Positions 37,601-48,975 of a DNA stretch of 64,000 nucleotides are shown piece after piece. This DNA comes from Marsupella aquatica (lineage: Eukaryota; Marchantiophyta): NCBI GenBank assembly GCA_973895155.1, contig OZ316894.1, positions 5,518,001-5,582,000 on the forward strand. The letters are read 5' to 3'. The position numbers and the translations under genes were made by a program. Numbering within the stretch: position 1 is the first letter of the stretch; each line of letters opens with the position of its first letter. The notes beneath the pieces were generated by a model. The model was not told the DNA's origin and ran no database searches. It saw nothing but the letters and a program-made list of their open reading frames with translations.

Positions 37601-38865
37601 CTTCTCCTTTTACTTACTAAAATTAGTTTTAAAACATATTCTATTATGTTCATAAGTGTATTACTATTCTGTTACCAGAGCTTTGTGTGCCCTAATGCTC
37701 CACAAAGTGATAGCTTCAGACTTGTAAACCAGACTTCACTTGCATCCTCACAACTCAAGCTAAGACCCTCATGTTAGGGGCATTATATCCCACAATGCCT
37801 TTACTTTGTCCCAGACTCCATGTATGTTGTAAAGTCTGGTTTACACTGCATTGTGTGTCATAATGCTCAAAAAACCAGTTCCATCACTAGTTTTGAGGGG
37901 CTACAATTGGCCATAACCTCTGATAACAGAAAGTTAACATAATTGCCTGAGCAATCTTTATCATAACTAATTCTCTTAAACCACAACTGCCCTTCAAAAG
38001 CTACGGGTTACCCGTAGTTACCATTAAAAGAAAATTTTTCCTGAAATTGTGGAGCAAACTTGCATGCTATAGGAGAACAATGATTGAAATGTGAAAAAAG
38101 GGGAAGGTCTTGGACACTTCCCCTTATATAGGGGAAGTTATGGTTTAATAGTAGAGTAGATTTTTTAATAATGTTAGACTGTAAGTATATATGCCATAGC
38201 ACATAGTTTACCGGTTGGCCGGCAATATAACAGGATGCCTAAGAGCTAAGAGATATGCAGACTGGAGTGTAGCTTTGAAAAACTAAGGTGGCTTTGCATT
38301 GGGGAGGCAGGATCATTTAGGGTGATGTCTACAGTAGTTGGTACTCGTTAGTAGGTTTATTTGATATTTTCTATTTGCCTTCTATGGTGGCATTTTAGTG
38401 GACCTCTGCTGCTTTATTGACTGCTCAGTCTAGCTGATTAGTGCCCCTACTATTGCCTTGGTGGTGGTAGGTCTCACTTGGGTTTTGTTTCTTTGGTTTT
38501 TGGTTTCATTTAGGATGTTCTCTTCCCTTATTGGTTGGTGCCGGGAGTTGCCTCTGGGATTGTGGGGTTCAGCCCGCCCTTGGCCTCTCTGTTGGCCTTT
38601 TATTCTGTTGGTTTCCACCCTTTCATGGGGTTTTCACAGAGTTAATTCAAAATTAAAATGGGAAAAAGAATAATGTTAGACTCTGCATTCTTCTCCATGA
38701 GAGCCATCGTGAACATTGCAAAGAGAAAAAATCAAGCCATTAAGGTTACTATATACAAAATGCACTTGCCTGCTCAACAAGGCTTTTCTTCCTTTCCTTT
38801 GCAAGAAAGAGGCCAAGAGAAGAAATGGCATGTGCAAAGAAAATTTAATGGAAGAGCTGTTAAGT

Positions 38866-39170
38866 ACTTTGCCACTAAAGCTGTTGTAATTGACAATGCT
38901 GCCACATTTGTTTTTGTATTTATAAATATGTCACAGCATGAGCAAAGTGAATTAGATGGATGAACTTTTAAGTGTTTAGCCACTAAAGATCTGTAATTGA
39001 CCAGGTAAAATATGTCACGGTTTAGTATATGGATGAATGACAAGTTCACAAACAAAGCAAAGTGAATTAGATGGATGAGCTTTAAGTGATTTGCCACTAA
39101 AGATTTGTAATTGACCAGGTAAATATGTCCCCGTTTAGTATATGGATGGATGATAAGTTCACAAATGAAA
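38866..39170. repeat. 115-bp tandem repeat, 2 units plus a partial
   Basis: Units start with agcaaagtgaattagatgga at 38941 and 39056 and contain gccactaaagat(c/t)tgtaattg. A partial unit precedes them from about 38866. Minus-strand open frames over this region reflect the repeat. Confidence 0.85.
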
Positions 39171-39277
39171 CAATATATGAAAACTTTGACATATTTGGAA
39201 ATACAATAAAAATATTGATTCCAACATCTTATAATCTTTAGTGACAACAAATATATGTACTTAAAAGCTGGTCGATA

Positions 39278-39410
39278 GAATCCAAACTCTGGCAACAAGA
39301 AGGGTCATCGAGGAATCCTGAAGAAACGGCATGGGCGAAGCGAATTCGATGGAATCCAAGCTCTGGCCAACAAGAAGGGTCATCCAGGAATCCTGGCGGC
39401 GATGGGTACA
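39278..39410. repeat. 74-bp direct repeat pair
   Basis: gaatccaa(a/g)ctctggc followed by caacaagaagggtcatc recurs at 39278 and 39352. Confidence 0.85.
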
Positions 39411-39559
39411 GCCGGACCTGCTGTTGCTTCGCATGAGCGAGGGCGATCATCTCGCAGGACAGGGAAGAACCACCGCTGCTCATCGGGGATGGTTAGGTGG
39501 AAAGGGGCGATGGCGAACACCAATGTAATCGTCGATGTCGACGTATCCTCTTGGGCTTA

Positions 39560-40115
39560 ATTAATAAAGAGCTCCAGAGGAGTTCTGCCTTGGTAGAACC
39601 CCCGACGACAAGGTTGAAGCAAAGAATTGCTTGTTGGGAAGGTCTAGAAAGAGCAATTAGAGGTGAATCGGAGTTTCTGAACGAGGAGGAAGTGGAATTG
39701 CGGTTGAGTTGCTTTTTCAGGTCCTTCTATGGCAGCACTGTGATGCAAAACCAACAACAGTAGCGTCGTCTATGAGGGAGGGGTTTATTTGAGTCAATCG
39801 CATCGGACGACCGAAGGGATGCGAATCGAGATAAACGAAGGAGTGCACAAGGAAGAATTGGGATTAAGTGCCCCATTCGAGTTTGGCCTTAATTGGATGA
39901 CTCCCGACAACGAGGAGGCAGAACTTTTGTCGGGGAGATGTCTAGAAGAGCAATTGGGGAGGTGAATCGCAGTCTCTTATTAACGAGAAGGCTCTCGCAT
40001 TTAGGGTTGAGTTGAGTTCCTTTTCAACTCTAGGCAGAGTACATGGTTTTGGCTGTGGCATCGCTGTGATTTAAAGCCACAGCAGTGGCCTTGTCTATGA
40101 GAGGAGGGCGATAGG
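39560..40115. repeat. Diverged ~230-bp direct repeat upstream of INO80B
   Basis: The blocks 39560-39790 and 39890-40115 share, in order, a ..cgacaa.gagg...aga start, ggtctagaaagagcaatt / gtctagaagagcaatt, gaggtgaatcg, ttgagttg.tttttca, ctgtgat..aa.cca, and tcgtctatgaggga / tgtctatgagagga. The second copy ends about 20 bp before the INO80B ATG, so the duplication probably covers the promoter and 5' leader. Confidence 0.75.
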
Positions 40116-40135
40116 TGAAAGAGAGTTAAAACGCG

Positions 40136-41611
40136 ATGGAAGAGGGTATGGATGCGAAAAGGGACGAACGAAGCAGTGCACACAGGTTCGAGGGCAAGGT
40201 GATGAGGAAGAAGAGGGGCCTTAGAGAGGTGACTGATGCGGATAAAAGTCAAAAGCAGACGTCGAAATTGGAAAGGATCAATGAGCGTGACAATCCTCCG
40301 GATCGGGAGAGGAACGGCGAGAGGCGTCACGGAGGAGATTTCAATGGGAAAGAGCTGAGCTGGAAGGAGATCGCAGAGAAGAAGCAAGGAAGACATAGAA
40401 TACTGAAGGGTAAGAGTGGTAACAATGAGGGAGATGGTAGCGGAAAAGGCTCTTCAGCCAGGAAGGAACGACTTAACGAAGGGAGTAAGACCCAGTCCGG
40501 GACTCACTTCAAGGGAGGATTAAAGGGTGGACAAGGCAAGTCGTTCTCAGCAATGCGAACGCAAAGCTCAGAATTTGATGTACAAAATGGTGATACAAAA
40601 AGGAAGAAATCATCGGAGCCCGTGAAGAAGCGGAGGCATCGCCTCGTCCTTCAGGACCATTCTGATGACGATGACTACTTCGTCCGCCCTTTGCGCGTGA
40701 CTGAAGAGCCGAAATCTCCCGAAACTCGAGCTGTGGAACGCAAACAGGCTGATCAGGGTGGTGTTCGCAAGAGCTCCAGAGTTCCAAAGAGGAAGGTGCT
40801 GGAGGATTTTGAAGATGATATACCGGAGGTGGGCGTGCAAAATAGTGGCAGAAAAATACAGCTTGATAGAGATGGAAAGTTGGATGACTCGAATGCTGAG
40901 AATGATGCTCGTGCGTCAGATAGATCCACTTCAGATTCGACTGCGGATGGGCAGGATTGGAATGATGAGATGGACTCCTCCTTAAAATCGAAGAAGGCAA
41001 AGAAGACCTCCGATTCCTTGTCATATGGGGGGAAGGGGAGGAGTACCTCTCTTACAGCACGTCAAAGATCACTTCAACTGGCAAATGTAGATGGGGATGC
41101 GAATGGAAGCCTGAATCTGATTGAATTTCCTGATGGGTTGTCCCACTCTAGTCGCCGGGGCGCGACGACTGTTAGTCTGGAGGACCGGCAGGCGAAGAAG
41201 GCTGAAGCGGCTAGTCGACGGAAACAAGTGCTTGAAAAAGCTGCCAAAGAGCAGCATGCTACTGCAATTCAGAAGATATTGGGCAAAGATTCTTCCAGGA
41301 GGAAAAAAGAGGAGCGCTTGGAAAAGCATAGAGAAGAGATTAAGCAAGAGAAGATAGCTGCAGCACTGGAGGCTCCCTCGATTAGCATACGGTGGACCCT
41401 AGGACCTCAGGGCACAATAGTTTCCTGGTCTGAAGATGCCAAACTTCCACAGATTTTCTCTACGCCTGTGTACCCACCGCCTCCACAGCAGTGTGCAGTG
41501 CCATTCTGCACCAATCCTCGCAAGTACCGGCACTCCAAGTCCAGCTTACCGCTTTGTAGTTTACAATGCTACCGTGTTGTTAATCTCACAGCGGGTTTAG
41601 TAGCAACGTAG
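40136..41611 (+). CDS. INO80B: INO80 complex subunit B-like protein (PAPA-1 and HIT zinc finger), 491 aa, single exon
   Basis: An uninterrupted frame from ATG 40136 to the stop at 41609-41611. Residues 1-350 are hydrophilic and Lys/Glu/Ser-rich, with basic stretches (RKKRGL, KKRRHR) suited to nuclear import and an acidic run (DHSDDDD). About 360-450 is the PAPA-1-like region (RRKQVLEKAAKEQHATAIQKIL ... IRWTLGPQGT...SW). Residues 453-482 form a HIT-type zinc finger: CAVPFC, CSLQC and intervening H/Y positions. This pairing defines INO80B/Ies2, the subunit that stimulates the INO80 nucleosome-remodelling ATPase. The C-terminus ends 9 residues after the finger, as expected for a complete protein. 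No intron is needed, which may be native or indicate a retrocopy. No poly(A) tract or flanking duplication was seen. A direct repeat of about 230 bp lies just upstream. Confidence 0.88.
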   Translation: MEEGMDAKRDERSSAHRFEGKVMRKKRGLREVTDADKSQKQTSKLERINERDNPPDRERNGERRHGGDFNGKELSWKEIAEKKQGRHRILKGKSGNNEGDGSGKGSSARKERLNEGSKTQSGTHFKGGLKGGQGKSFSAMRTQSSEFDVQNGDTKRKKSSEPVKKRRHRLVLQDHSDDDDYFVRPLRVTEEPKSPETRAVERKQADQGGVRKSSRVPKRKVLEDFEDDIPEVGVQNSGRKIQLDRDGKLDDSNAENDARASDRSTSDSTADGQDWNDEMDSSLKSKKAKKTSDSLSYGGKGRSTSLTARQRSLQLANVDGDANGSLNLIEFPDGLSHSSRRGATTVSLEDRQAKKAEAASRRKQVLEKAAKEQHATAIQKILGKDSSRRKKEERLEKHREEIKQEKIAAALEAPSISIRWTLGPQGTIVSWSEDAKLPQIFSTPVYPPPPQQCAVPFCTNPRKYRHSKSSLPLCSLQCYRVVNLTAGLVAT

Positions 41612-41640
41612 AATGTCGTCACGTAATTGAAGATCAAATG

Positions 41641-41667
41641 TCCTTTCCTTTGATGGAAAGGAAAGGA
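41641..41667 (+). other. Perfect 10-bp hairpin in the INO80B 3' flank
   Basis: tcctttcctt at 41641-41650 pairs with aaggaaagga at 41658-41667 around a 7-nt loop, 30 bp after the stop codon. No U-tract or known regulatory class is apparent. It could shape the 3' UTR or be incidental. Confidence 0.6.
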
Positions 41668-41833
41668 TAGCCCTGCTCCTGCTAGAAAGTGGATGGGGTT
41701 ATGTGGAGATTGATGGCTAAGCCATGAGGAAACTATCAGGTATTTGAGATTCACTAGTCACCGTTCCTACCCTGTTCAATTTTACTATTGCCCAAAACAT
41801 TGGAATGTAAGAATTGTACATTATTTATCATGT

Positions 41834-42080
41834 TGATGAAGAGAATTCCATCTCGTTCATGAATATGTTTGTTAGTCTGGACCCGGTGGTGTCTCAAAAT
41901 GATCAGTTTTGGTGCTGTTCAGCGTTATTATTGTCCAAAACATCGACTGATTTGAAATGTCAGCGTCGTAGAAGATTTGTCATGTTTCTGAAAAGAATTC
42001 CATTCTCGTTCATGAATCGTCTGGTCCCCGTCGTGTCTCCCAATGACTAGTTCCGACGTTGTCCCTCGCAGTACGACTTT
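41834..42080. repeat. Diverged ~150-bp direct repeat downstream of INO80B
   Basis: catgtt(g/t)(a/c)tgaa(g/a)agaattccat and ctcgttcatgaat occur at 41830 and 41981. Each is followed by a gtgtctc..aatga block and a ttgtcc motif. Confidence 0.7.
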
Positions 42081-42796
42081 GAATATCATGAGTCTATTGC
42101 TGGATGTGTCAGGGATCTGTTGGCGTAAGAATCAAGTGACAAATTTTTGTTGTCTAATTTATCTGATTGTGATGGGAATCCTCTGTCCTCCACCACTCCC
42201 TTCTCTCTGTAATCAGCTACAGATCGGAATGTCACCGGCAGCATTTCTTCAGGGTACTTGTTTCGTTGTTTTTCTGCCTACAGTTCCCTCAAATCGAAGT
42301 TGAGCCCTGGACAAAATAGATTGGAAGCAGCTGAAGGGCATTCTAGTCATTTTGAAAGTTTATGGCCTTTTGTCACTGAAAGCTGGGACTGAATTCAGCA
42401 GTGGCAACAATCTCTCCCCACCCAACCCAACATGCACAAGCCACCTTGTAAAAAGACACATCCAACAGAAATACATAAACATGATGACCTCAACAAACCT
42501 GAGAAGCAGTGCAAGTTCAGGGTTTTGGGTTAAGTAACCTCAAGGCTACACCGTAAAAGAGAAAGGTGTATCTACTATAGATCTCAAAATGATTTAAAAG
42601 ATAGAACTCATGTCACTCTGCACGACGGGAAGTATGATCCCAGGCCGACGACGGTGCTTTCGTTAGTCAACGACGCCTCAATCGGAGAAATTCCCTGAGG
42701 ATAAATTTTAGAGGCCGTGATCCACATCACCTGATTTGTCAAATAGGCAAATCACTACAAAACGTTTCGGACGGCACTGATCCCAGCACTTCTAGA

Positions 42797-43159
42797 TTAG
42801 CTACCGCTGGCCATGGACCGCTTTCGACAGACATAGTTCTGAATTTCTCCAATCTCCTCTACGACAATGGAGTAAAACGATGATTGGTCTAACTGCTGGA
42901 CTCGATAGCCCGCTAAATACTGGCTCATAGTGTTGGCTCTCCTGTGGAGACCGTCTCGGTTCTGAAGCAGCACTGCTGGTCGACCTACATACTGTTCTAT
43001 AATATCGGCATCATTTTCTCCTAGTCCTCTGATATCCATTGGCCCTTCGAAGTTCCTGTGTGGGTATGTGTCCTGATCAGCCTGGTAAAGCCGCTCCTCA
43101 ACATCGACTGGGTCAATAGAATCGTCATAGGCTTCTCCTTCAGATATCAGCCGAGCCAT
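42797..43159 (-). CDS. Hypothetical protein, 120 aa
   Basis: The ATG at 43159 gives an acidic N-terminus (MARLISEGEAYDDSIDPVD) and an even, non-repetitive composition unlike the many repeat-born frames nearby. The protein includes DADIIEQYVGRPAVLLQNRD and ends soon after QNYVCRKR. I recognise no domain. A possible donor (agcg|gtagct) lies at its very end, so it could be the first exon of a longer gene. It starts about 65 bp beyond the point where homology of the ABCG duplication ends, on the same strand as ABCG copy 2. It has no counterpart downstream of copy 1. Confidence 0.4.
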   Translation of the reverse strand: MARLISEGEAYDDSIDPVDVEERLYQADQDTYPHRNFEGPMDIRGLGENDADIIEQYVGRPAVLLQNRDGLHRRANTMSQYLAGYRVQQLDQSSFYSIVVEEIGEIQNYVCRKRSMASGS

Positions 43160-43508
43160 CTTTTATTGGCAATTCCCCTTTCTGTTCCATACGCTGCCCC
43201 TCATATCGTGCACTTTCGGCAAAATTTGTAGTTGTGCTTACAAATCAAGTTGACTTGATCATATGTTGGCTGACATCCTTCTACTTCGCCATTGAGCTAA
43301 TGACAATGAATGACGAGGTGTCATTCAACTGTTCACTTTCCTCATCAACACCCTTCCTAAATCACGCTCATCTAGCTTTTAACGAAGGATTGCTATTGGC
43401 AGTATATTTACGAACAAAAAATATGTCAATATGACTCATAAGCACTAGCGCTAATCTGTGACAACCTACATGCTTATATCTACTCATTTTCAGAGTCACT
43501 CTGCCTGT

Positions 43509-46500
43509 TCACTTTCTAGTGTGTTTTCGCGTCCATACAAGATGGAAATAGTAAATAAGGCGGTAGGCCACAATGAAAGCAACCAACATGGCCACGTTGC
43601 ACCATGGACTTATATGTTCCAAGGAGATAGAGCTTAAATACTCGTCAGTGTTCAAGCCCGGTGCCCACTCAAGGTGAGGGTACTGCCTGAGTTCATTCGT
43701 CATCAAGGCTTCATAAGGATACTTGTGCAATGAGAGATAGTGCACCCATATCCAGTATTTTGGAATCGCATCCCTGCAAAAACAACATAGAGTTAGACTT
43801 CAGGTTCCAGGGTATGATTCCAATCTAAGTTACATTCTTCAATTAAGCTTTCCCGACACGTTTCGTAACTTGCAGAGTATGAATGACAGCTAGTGATAAT
43901 TTTGTGTGAAGAAACATTTCGATGCACAGCTAGCTCATAATGTAGTGCGAGAGACTTACGGTATTCTCATCTCAGACATCTTTTAGTACAAGAAAAATGA
44001 ATGATTCAGAAATTCAGCGAGATAACAGATACAAAGGTTACACACCTCTGAATGAAATAGCCAGAGCACAGGAAGAAGAAGGACAGACACGCTTGAAGAA
44101 CACCATTTGAAGTCACAAGGTCTGGAATCAGGCCAGCAATGCAGGCGACAAAGCTGGTGGCGACAGTCAAAACAAGGAAGTAGACCAGAACGTAGAATAA
44201 GAAGGTCGGTGCTTTTAGCACAAATCCCACCATTGGGTAAGAGATACATGAGAACACCAGTGCCAGTATAAGTAAGAATGGCAGGACGACCAAGCTGCCT
44301 GTCACATGTTACGACAAATCACTCGCGTTAGTGATGAAATAGAGTTTGATGCTCTTCTTTGACACAACTCAACATTTAACGAGGATGAGGAAAACATTTA
44401 AAAGACAGAGCAGTCCATTATAAATGTTCTCTCTAGCAAACTTTCATCCCTACATTGACCATTTCCTGACTTGTCGTTCTTTACTAAAATTTATAGAAGA
44501 AACACACTTGGTACAACAAAAAATCTGAGCATTAATTTCTGTTGCAAAGCAAAACCTTTAGATTTTCAAAGCTTAGTATATCCTGCAAAATCGAATGATT
44601 TTGTAATAAGTTTTTTGGGTTTCGATAAGAAATTTGTAATGATGTAACACAACCAGAAAACAAATGTGAAAAACTAAGGAATTACGCATTTAGAGCACAT
44701 GTCTAAGTTGGATTGTTTTTTTCGAAGTCTAATGTCTTATAATGCATGATTTCGGCCCTGACTGTCAAACATAGTTATGATTCAATTCGAGGAAACATAG
44801 TTATGATTCATGATCCACAAGAAAAACAGTTAAATGAACTAAAGGGTCTCGTAATTACCTGATAGGACATAAGCAGAAGCACTGTAGGCACCTCGAGTAG
44901 TCTCTCGGATGAATATTTGGCGCTCCGAAACAATGAGGGGCAAAGTTTGGGCAGAGGTGAAAAGAACAAACGAGAGCGAAAAACCAATAAATGATTGTCT
45001 TTGGCGAAGACCCACTTCATCCAGTTTAACCCTGAAGAAGAGGGAGCCCATTACCAAAGCTCCCACAATCTGTGCATTCGAAACATCAATAAATTAAAGC
45101 CACTTAGATGAATTGTTTTTTGTTGGCACAAGAAAGGTTTTCACAAAGACGCAAAATTGAAATCTTACTAACAAATGATACATTCCTCTGGTCCATTAGA
45201 ATTTTTAGCTGCTTGAGAATCCGTGAGACTCGTGTGCAGTATATATCAAATTTCATGCTCTTAATCACAATGAAAATATTTCAAAATTCTCTTACTTACC
45301 AACATGACAACTCGACCAAGAAAGAGTTCCTTTGTCCGGAAAGTGTTCTTCAAATTTCTTTCAGCCAAAACGAGTGTTTGCACTGCAAACGAGGTTGCGT
45401 ATGTCTGTGGACTAACAGCTGTGCGTCCAGATTTCATCACAGTTTGCTCATCCTTGTTTATCAACCCCTTTTGCCTTTCTTGCTGCATGACACAGGAACA
45501 AGCCTGATATGAATTAAAGTTCCATTTTGAGGGGCCAAACCAATATTCTGAAAACCATTAACTGACATAAAACTTTCACAGATGTAAAAAACTAAGATTG
45601 TTTGTACTCACGTAGTACTCCACAAGCCTGACAAGACCTTTTGGACCTTGTTCTCGGCAGTCACTGACGGTCTTCAAGAAATATTCTACCGTTGTTATCT
45701 GCATTGAGTTCATTTAATAAACAATCACCATTAGAAGTTCAATCCATGCATGCAACAGAGTAACAACAGACTTGGTTTTGGATATCCAATAGTAACTGAG
45801 GTCGTTGAGAAGGAGAGTACATTGGATTTTATGTTCTCATATTTTGCAAAACCGTTCAGACAATATAACTAGGGATAGAACATCAAGCGTCCACATATTT
45901 TTCAAAAAGTCTACATTCAAAATCTTCCCTCAACAATACTTAAAATGAAAAGAATTGAGAGAAGGTAGCTTACATGTTCAGGCATCGTGTAGCCAAGGTC
46001 AGCGAAATAGTTGACCATATCAACAGGAAGACCATGGTAGATGACATTTCCTTGCACTAGCACCAAACAACTGTGGATGGTCTCAAGCACCGAGTAGCCA
46101 GGCTGATGGATAGTGAGAATAACAGTGCGCCCATGCTGTTTTGCCATTGTAGACAGGTGCTCCATCACCTGCAACGCAGATGTGCTATCCAATCCAGACG
46201 TGGGTTCATCTAGCATCAGCACTGCTGGATCGTGGATCACATCCACTCCGATGGATACCCGCCGCCTCTCCCCTCCTGAGACTCCACGAATCTAATTTCA
46301 TCCGCCAGAACCAAACCATTAGAACAGACGTGTGATGTGGATCACATACAGGTAAAGGAAAAACCTGAGAAAGATCAGTTGAAACAGGAACTGAAATCAT
46401 TTCTTTGAGGAGAATGATATGTTTATAGATTCTCTTACAACATCATTTCCAACTTTGGTGTTGGCACATGAACCGAGGCCAAGTTGCTGAATGACATGCT

Positions 46501-48975
46501 CTACTCTGTCCTTCTTCTCCTGGTAGGTCATATTCCCCCGCAGCTTCAAACGGGCGCTGTAGAGAAGAGTTTCTCTTACAGTCAACAAGGGGAAGAGGGC
46601 ATCGTCTTGCATAACATAGCCTGATATCCTCTTGAATTTACTGTCCATAGGTTTCCCGTTAACCAATATAGATCCACCTAAACTTTTTTTGTCAATCCTC
46701 CCTGCCAGCGCGTCTAACAAGGTTGTCTTGCCAGATCCAGATGGCCCAAATATAGCCAGTAATTCTCCATGTCTTGCCTCCGCACTAACGCTATTGAGAA
46801 GAGTTCTCTCTTTCTTCTCTTTACTGTCTTTGTCTTTCACCATCACCTGCACTTGCAAAATCCAAACTGAGTTAATAGCATTCTAAACGGTCCATTTACT
46901 ACTTAAATTTACACTTGCACATGCGTATCAATATACATGCATTGTCAATACACATTCTACACTTGGATCGGCATTCATTCCGATTAAGTAGAGACTGCAG
47001 TCAAGGTCATCGGTATGAAATGATATCAATCATGATCATTCCTACTCTGTCTAAGATGTACAAGCATTCGTGCCAAAACAATCCCCATCGGTGCAATCAG
47101 TCCTTTATGCTTAGACTAAACAGAGTGATGAGAGCCGATGCCAATCTCCGATTCCGTGGGATCGGTCGCTTCTTAAAACTCAGCTCGGTGCCCCAAATTA
47201 AACCTCCCAATCCATCAGCCGAGGTGATAAAAAATCCGGCCCTCAGATCATCATATATGAGAAAGGAAGTTGTGCTGTGATTCATTGTGCACTGTTCTTC
47301 AGATTCCAGTCTTGCGAGATCTAGTCGGTCCCTAACTCATATGTAAGTACTGCTCATCAAACTGGCGTCAGATCGAGGACGACAGTCCCAAGCCGATGCA
47401 CGGTGGCCCCGTATGACTGTAAGGGCTTACATCTTAGTACACTTTTAGATATTATAATATGATTTGATCGAGGTCGACTTTCTATCACCCTACGATAATC
47501 CTTGTCAGCTCGATCTCCCGACCAAGGAGCAGACCTTCGTCCCTATTTGTCTCCAACGAAGCGAGAGTAAGTAATTCTATGCGCAAACAACCACTGGATC
47601 TTCAAAACAGAGATGATACTGAATCTATGAAGGAATAGCTAGATATCACATCGAGGGATGCAAGACAACTATCAAGATATGCAAGACGACTCCCATATTC
47701 GGGCGTCACATGAATATTATATGTGGAAGACCTGTATTCGATCTCAGCGACATGATTTTATGTAAATGATGTTCCGTCATGTACAGCAATTAATATCTTA
47801 CTCGCCTGTGTCTGGGCATGAACATGCTCCTTCTCGATGCCCCCGGATGACCGTAAGGGCTTGCATCTTAGTACACTTCTGCATATTATAATATGATTTG
47901 AGATTGACTCTCTGTAGTACCTACGCTAATCCTTGTCAGCTGTCCCGACCAAGCAGCAGACCTTCTTCCGAATTTGTCTCCAACGATGCGAGAGTAAGTA
48001 ATTCTATGCGCAAACAACCACTGGATCTTCAAAACAGAGATGATACTGAATCTATGAAGGAATAGCTGGATATCACATCGAGAGATGTGCACAAGACAAC
48101 TATCAAGATATGCAAGACGACTGGCATAGTCGGGCGTCAAATGAATATTATATGTGGAAGGCCTGTATTCTCAGCGACATGATTCTATGTAAATGATGTT
48201 CCGTCACGTACAACAATTAAATATCTCCCTCGCCTGTGTCTGGGCATGAACATGCTCCTTCTCGATGCCCCCGGATGATCGTAAGGGCTTGCATCTTAGT
48301 ACACTTCTGCATATTATAATATGATTTGAGATTGACTCTCTCTATTACCTACGCTAATTCTTGTCAGCTGTCCCGACCAAGGAGCAGACCTTCTTCCGAA
48401 TTTGTCTTCAACGATGCGAGAGTAAGTAATTCTACGCGGGAACAGAGATCTTCAAAACAGAGATGATACTGAATCTATGAAGGAGTAGATACATATCACA
48501 TCGAGAGACGCAAAACAACTATCAAGATAATTATGCAAGACGACTGGCATCGTCGGGCGTCAAAATGAATATTATATGTGGAAAGCCTGTATTCTCAGCG
48601 ACGTGTATTCCGTTACGTACAACAAATTAAATAATATCTCAGTCGCCTATTGGGCATGAACATGCTACTGCACGATGAGCCCGTATGACCATAAGCGCTC
48701 GTATCTTAGTACAAGATACACTTCAAAGTTTGAAACGGTTTTCCGTGAGATCGCAACACCGGCGTGAATTCGGGAAAAGTCGATCAACCGCATCGATCAT
48801 GGGCAGTTGTAACTTTGCAGGAGAACAGACTCACCTTGTACTCGAGGTTTTGGATCACCAAATCATACGTTCTCGACCACCGAACTGCCGTGACGCTCTC
48901 GAGGACCCTCTCCTCTCGCCTTTCCATGCTTTCTATCTTCTCGCGTATCCTCTCCCCCCCTTCCAAGCTTTCCAT
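43509..48975 (-). CDS. ABCG half-transporter, copy 2 (8 exons, 621 aa)
   Basis: Exons, 5' to 3': 48975-48835, 46846-46439, 46291-45974, 45698-45612, 45482-45300, 45069-44859, 44298-44046 and 43773-43509. The ATG at 48975 is the first after an in-frame TGA. Exon 1 encodes a short charged N-terminus ending in [13 protein letters not shown], with a consensus GTGAGT donor. Walker A GPSGSGKT is at 81-88, the signature VSGGER at 187-192, and Walker B VLMLDE follows. The membrane half matches copy 1 with scattered substitutions (about 3 of 70 in exon 6, 9 of 84 in exon 7). All exons have good donors and no frame break, so this looks like the intact, more canonical copy. Intron 1 (48834-46847) is 2 kb and contains a triplicated module. 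The substrate is unknown, and the ABCG5-like group assignment rests on wording of the membrane domain. Confidence 0.9.
47411..48715. repeat. Triplicated 410-434 bp module in intron 1 of ABCG copy 2
   Basis: Units start with g(t/g)atga(c/t)(t/c)gtaagggctt at 47411, 47845 and 48273, and a partial fourth at 48683. Each carries ttagtacactt...atattataatatgatttga, a ccttgtcagct...cccgaccaag block, tctatgaagga and gggcatgaacatgctcc. The last two full units are most alike. The homologous sequence near copy 1 (about 4985-5430) is single. Confidence 0.9.

Larger units (their letters stand above)
32570..39889. other. Repeat-rich region between element A and the INO80B gene
   Basis: No gene is supported in these ~7.3 kb. 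A TGTGACGGG motif at 33052 resembles the start of the element family, but no matching end was found. A plus-strand frame of 140 codons at 33882-34304 has no recognisable content. 36.9-37.2 kb has an LTR-like phrase (agctc...gatctttctaacaagcc) similar to one in the element A and B tails, suggesting a decayed relative. Tandem repeats at 33113-33345, 38866-39170 and 39278-39410 are listed separately. Confidence 0.45.

Noticed and set aside
40509-41024. 171-codon minus-strand frame
   Set aside because: It is antisense to the INO80B coding sequence and has no recognisable content.
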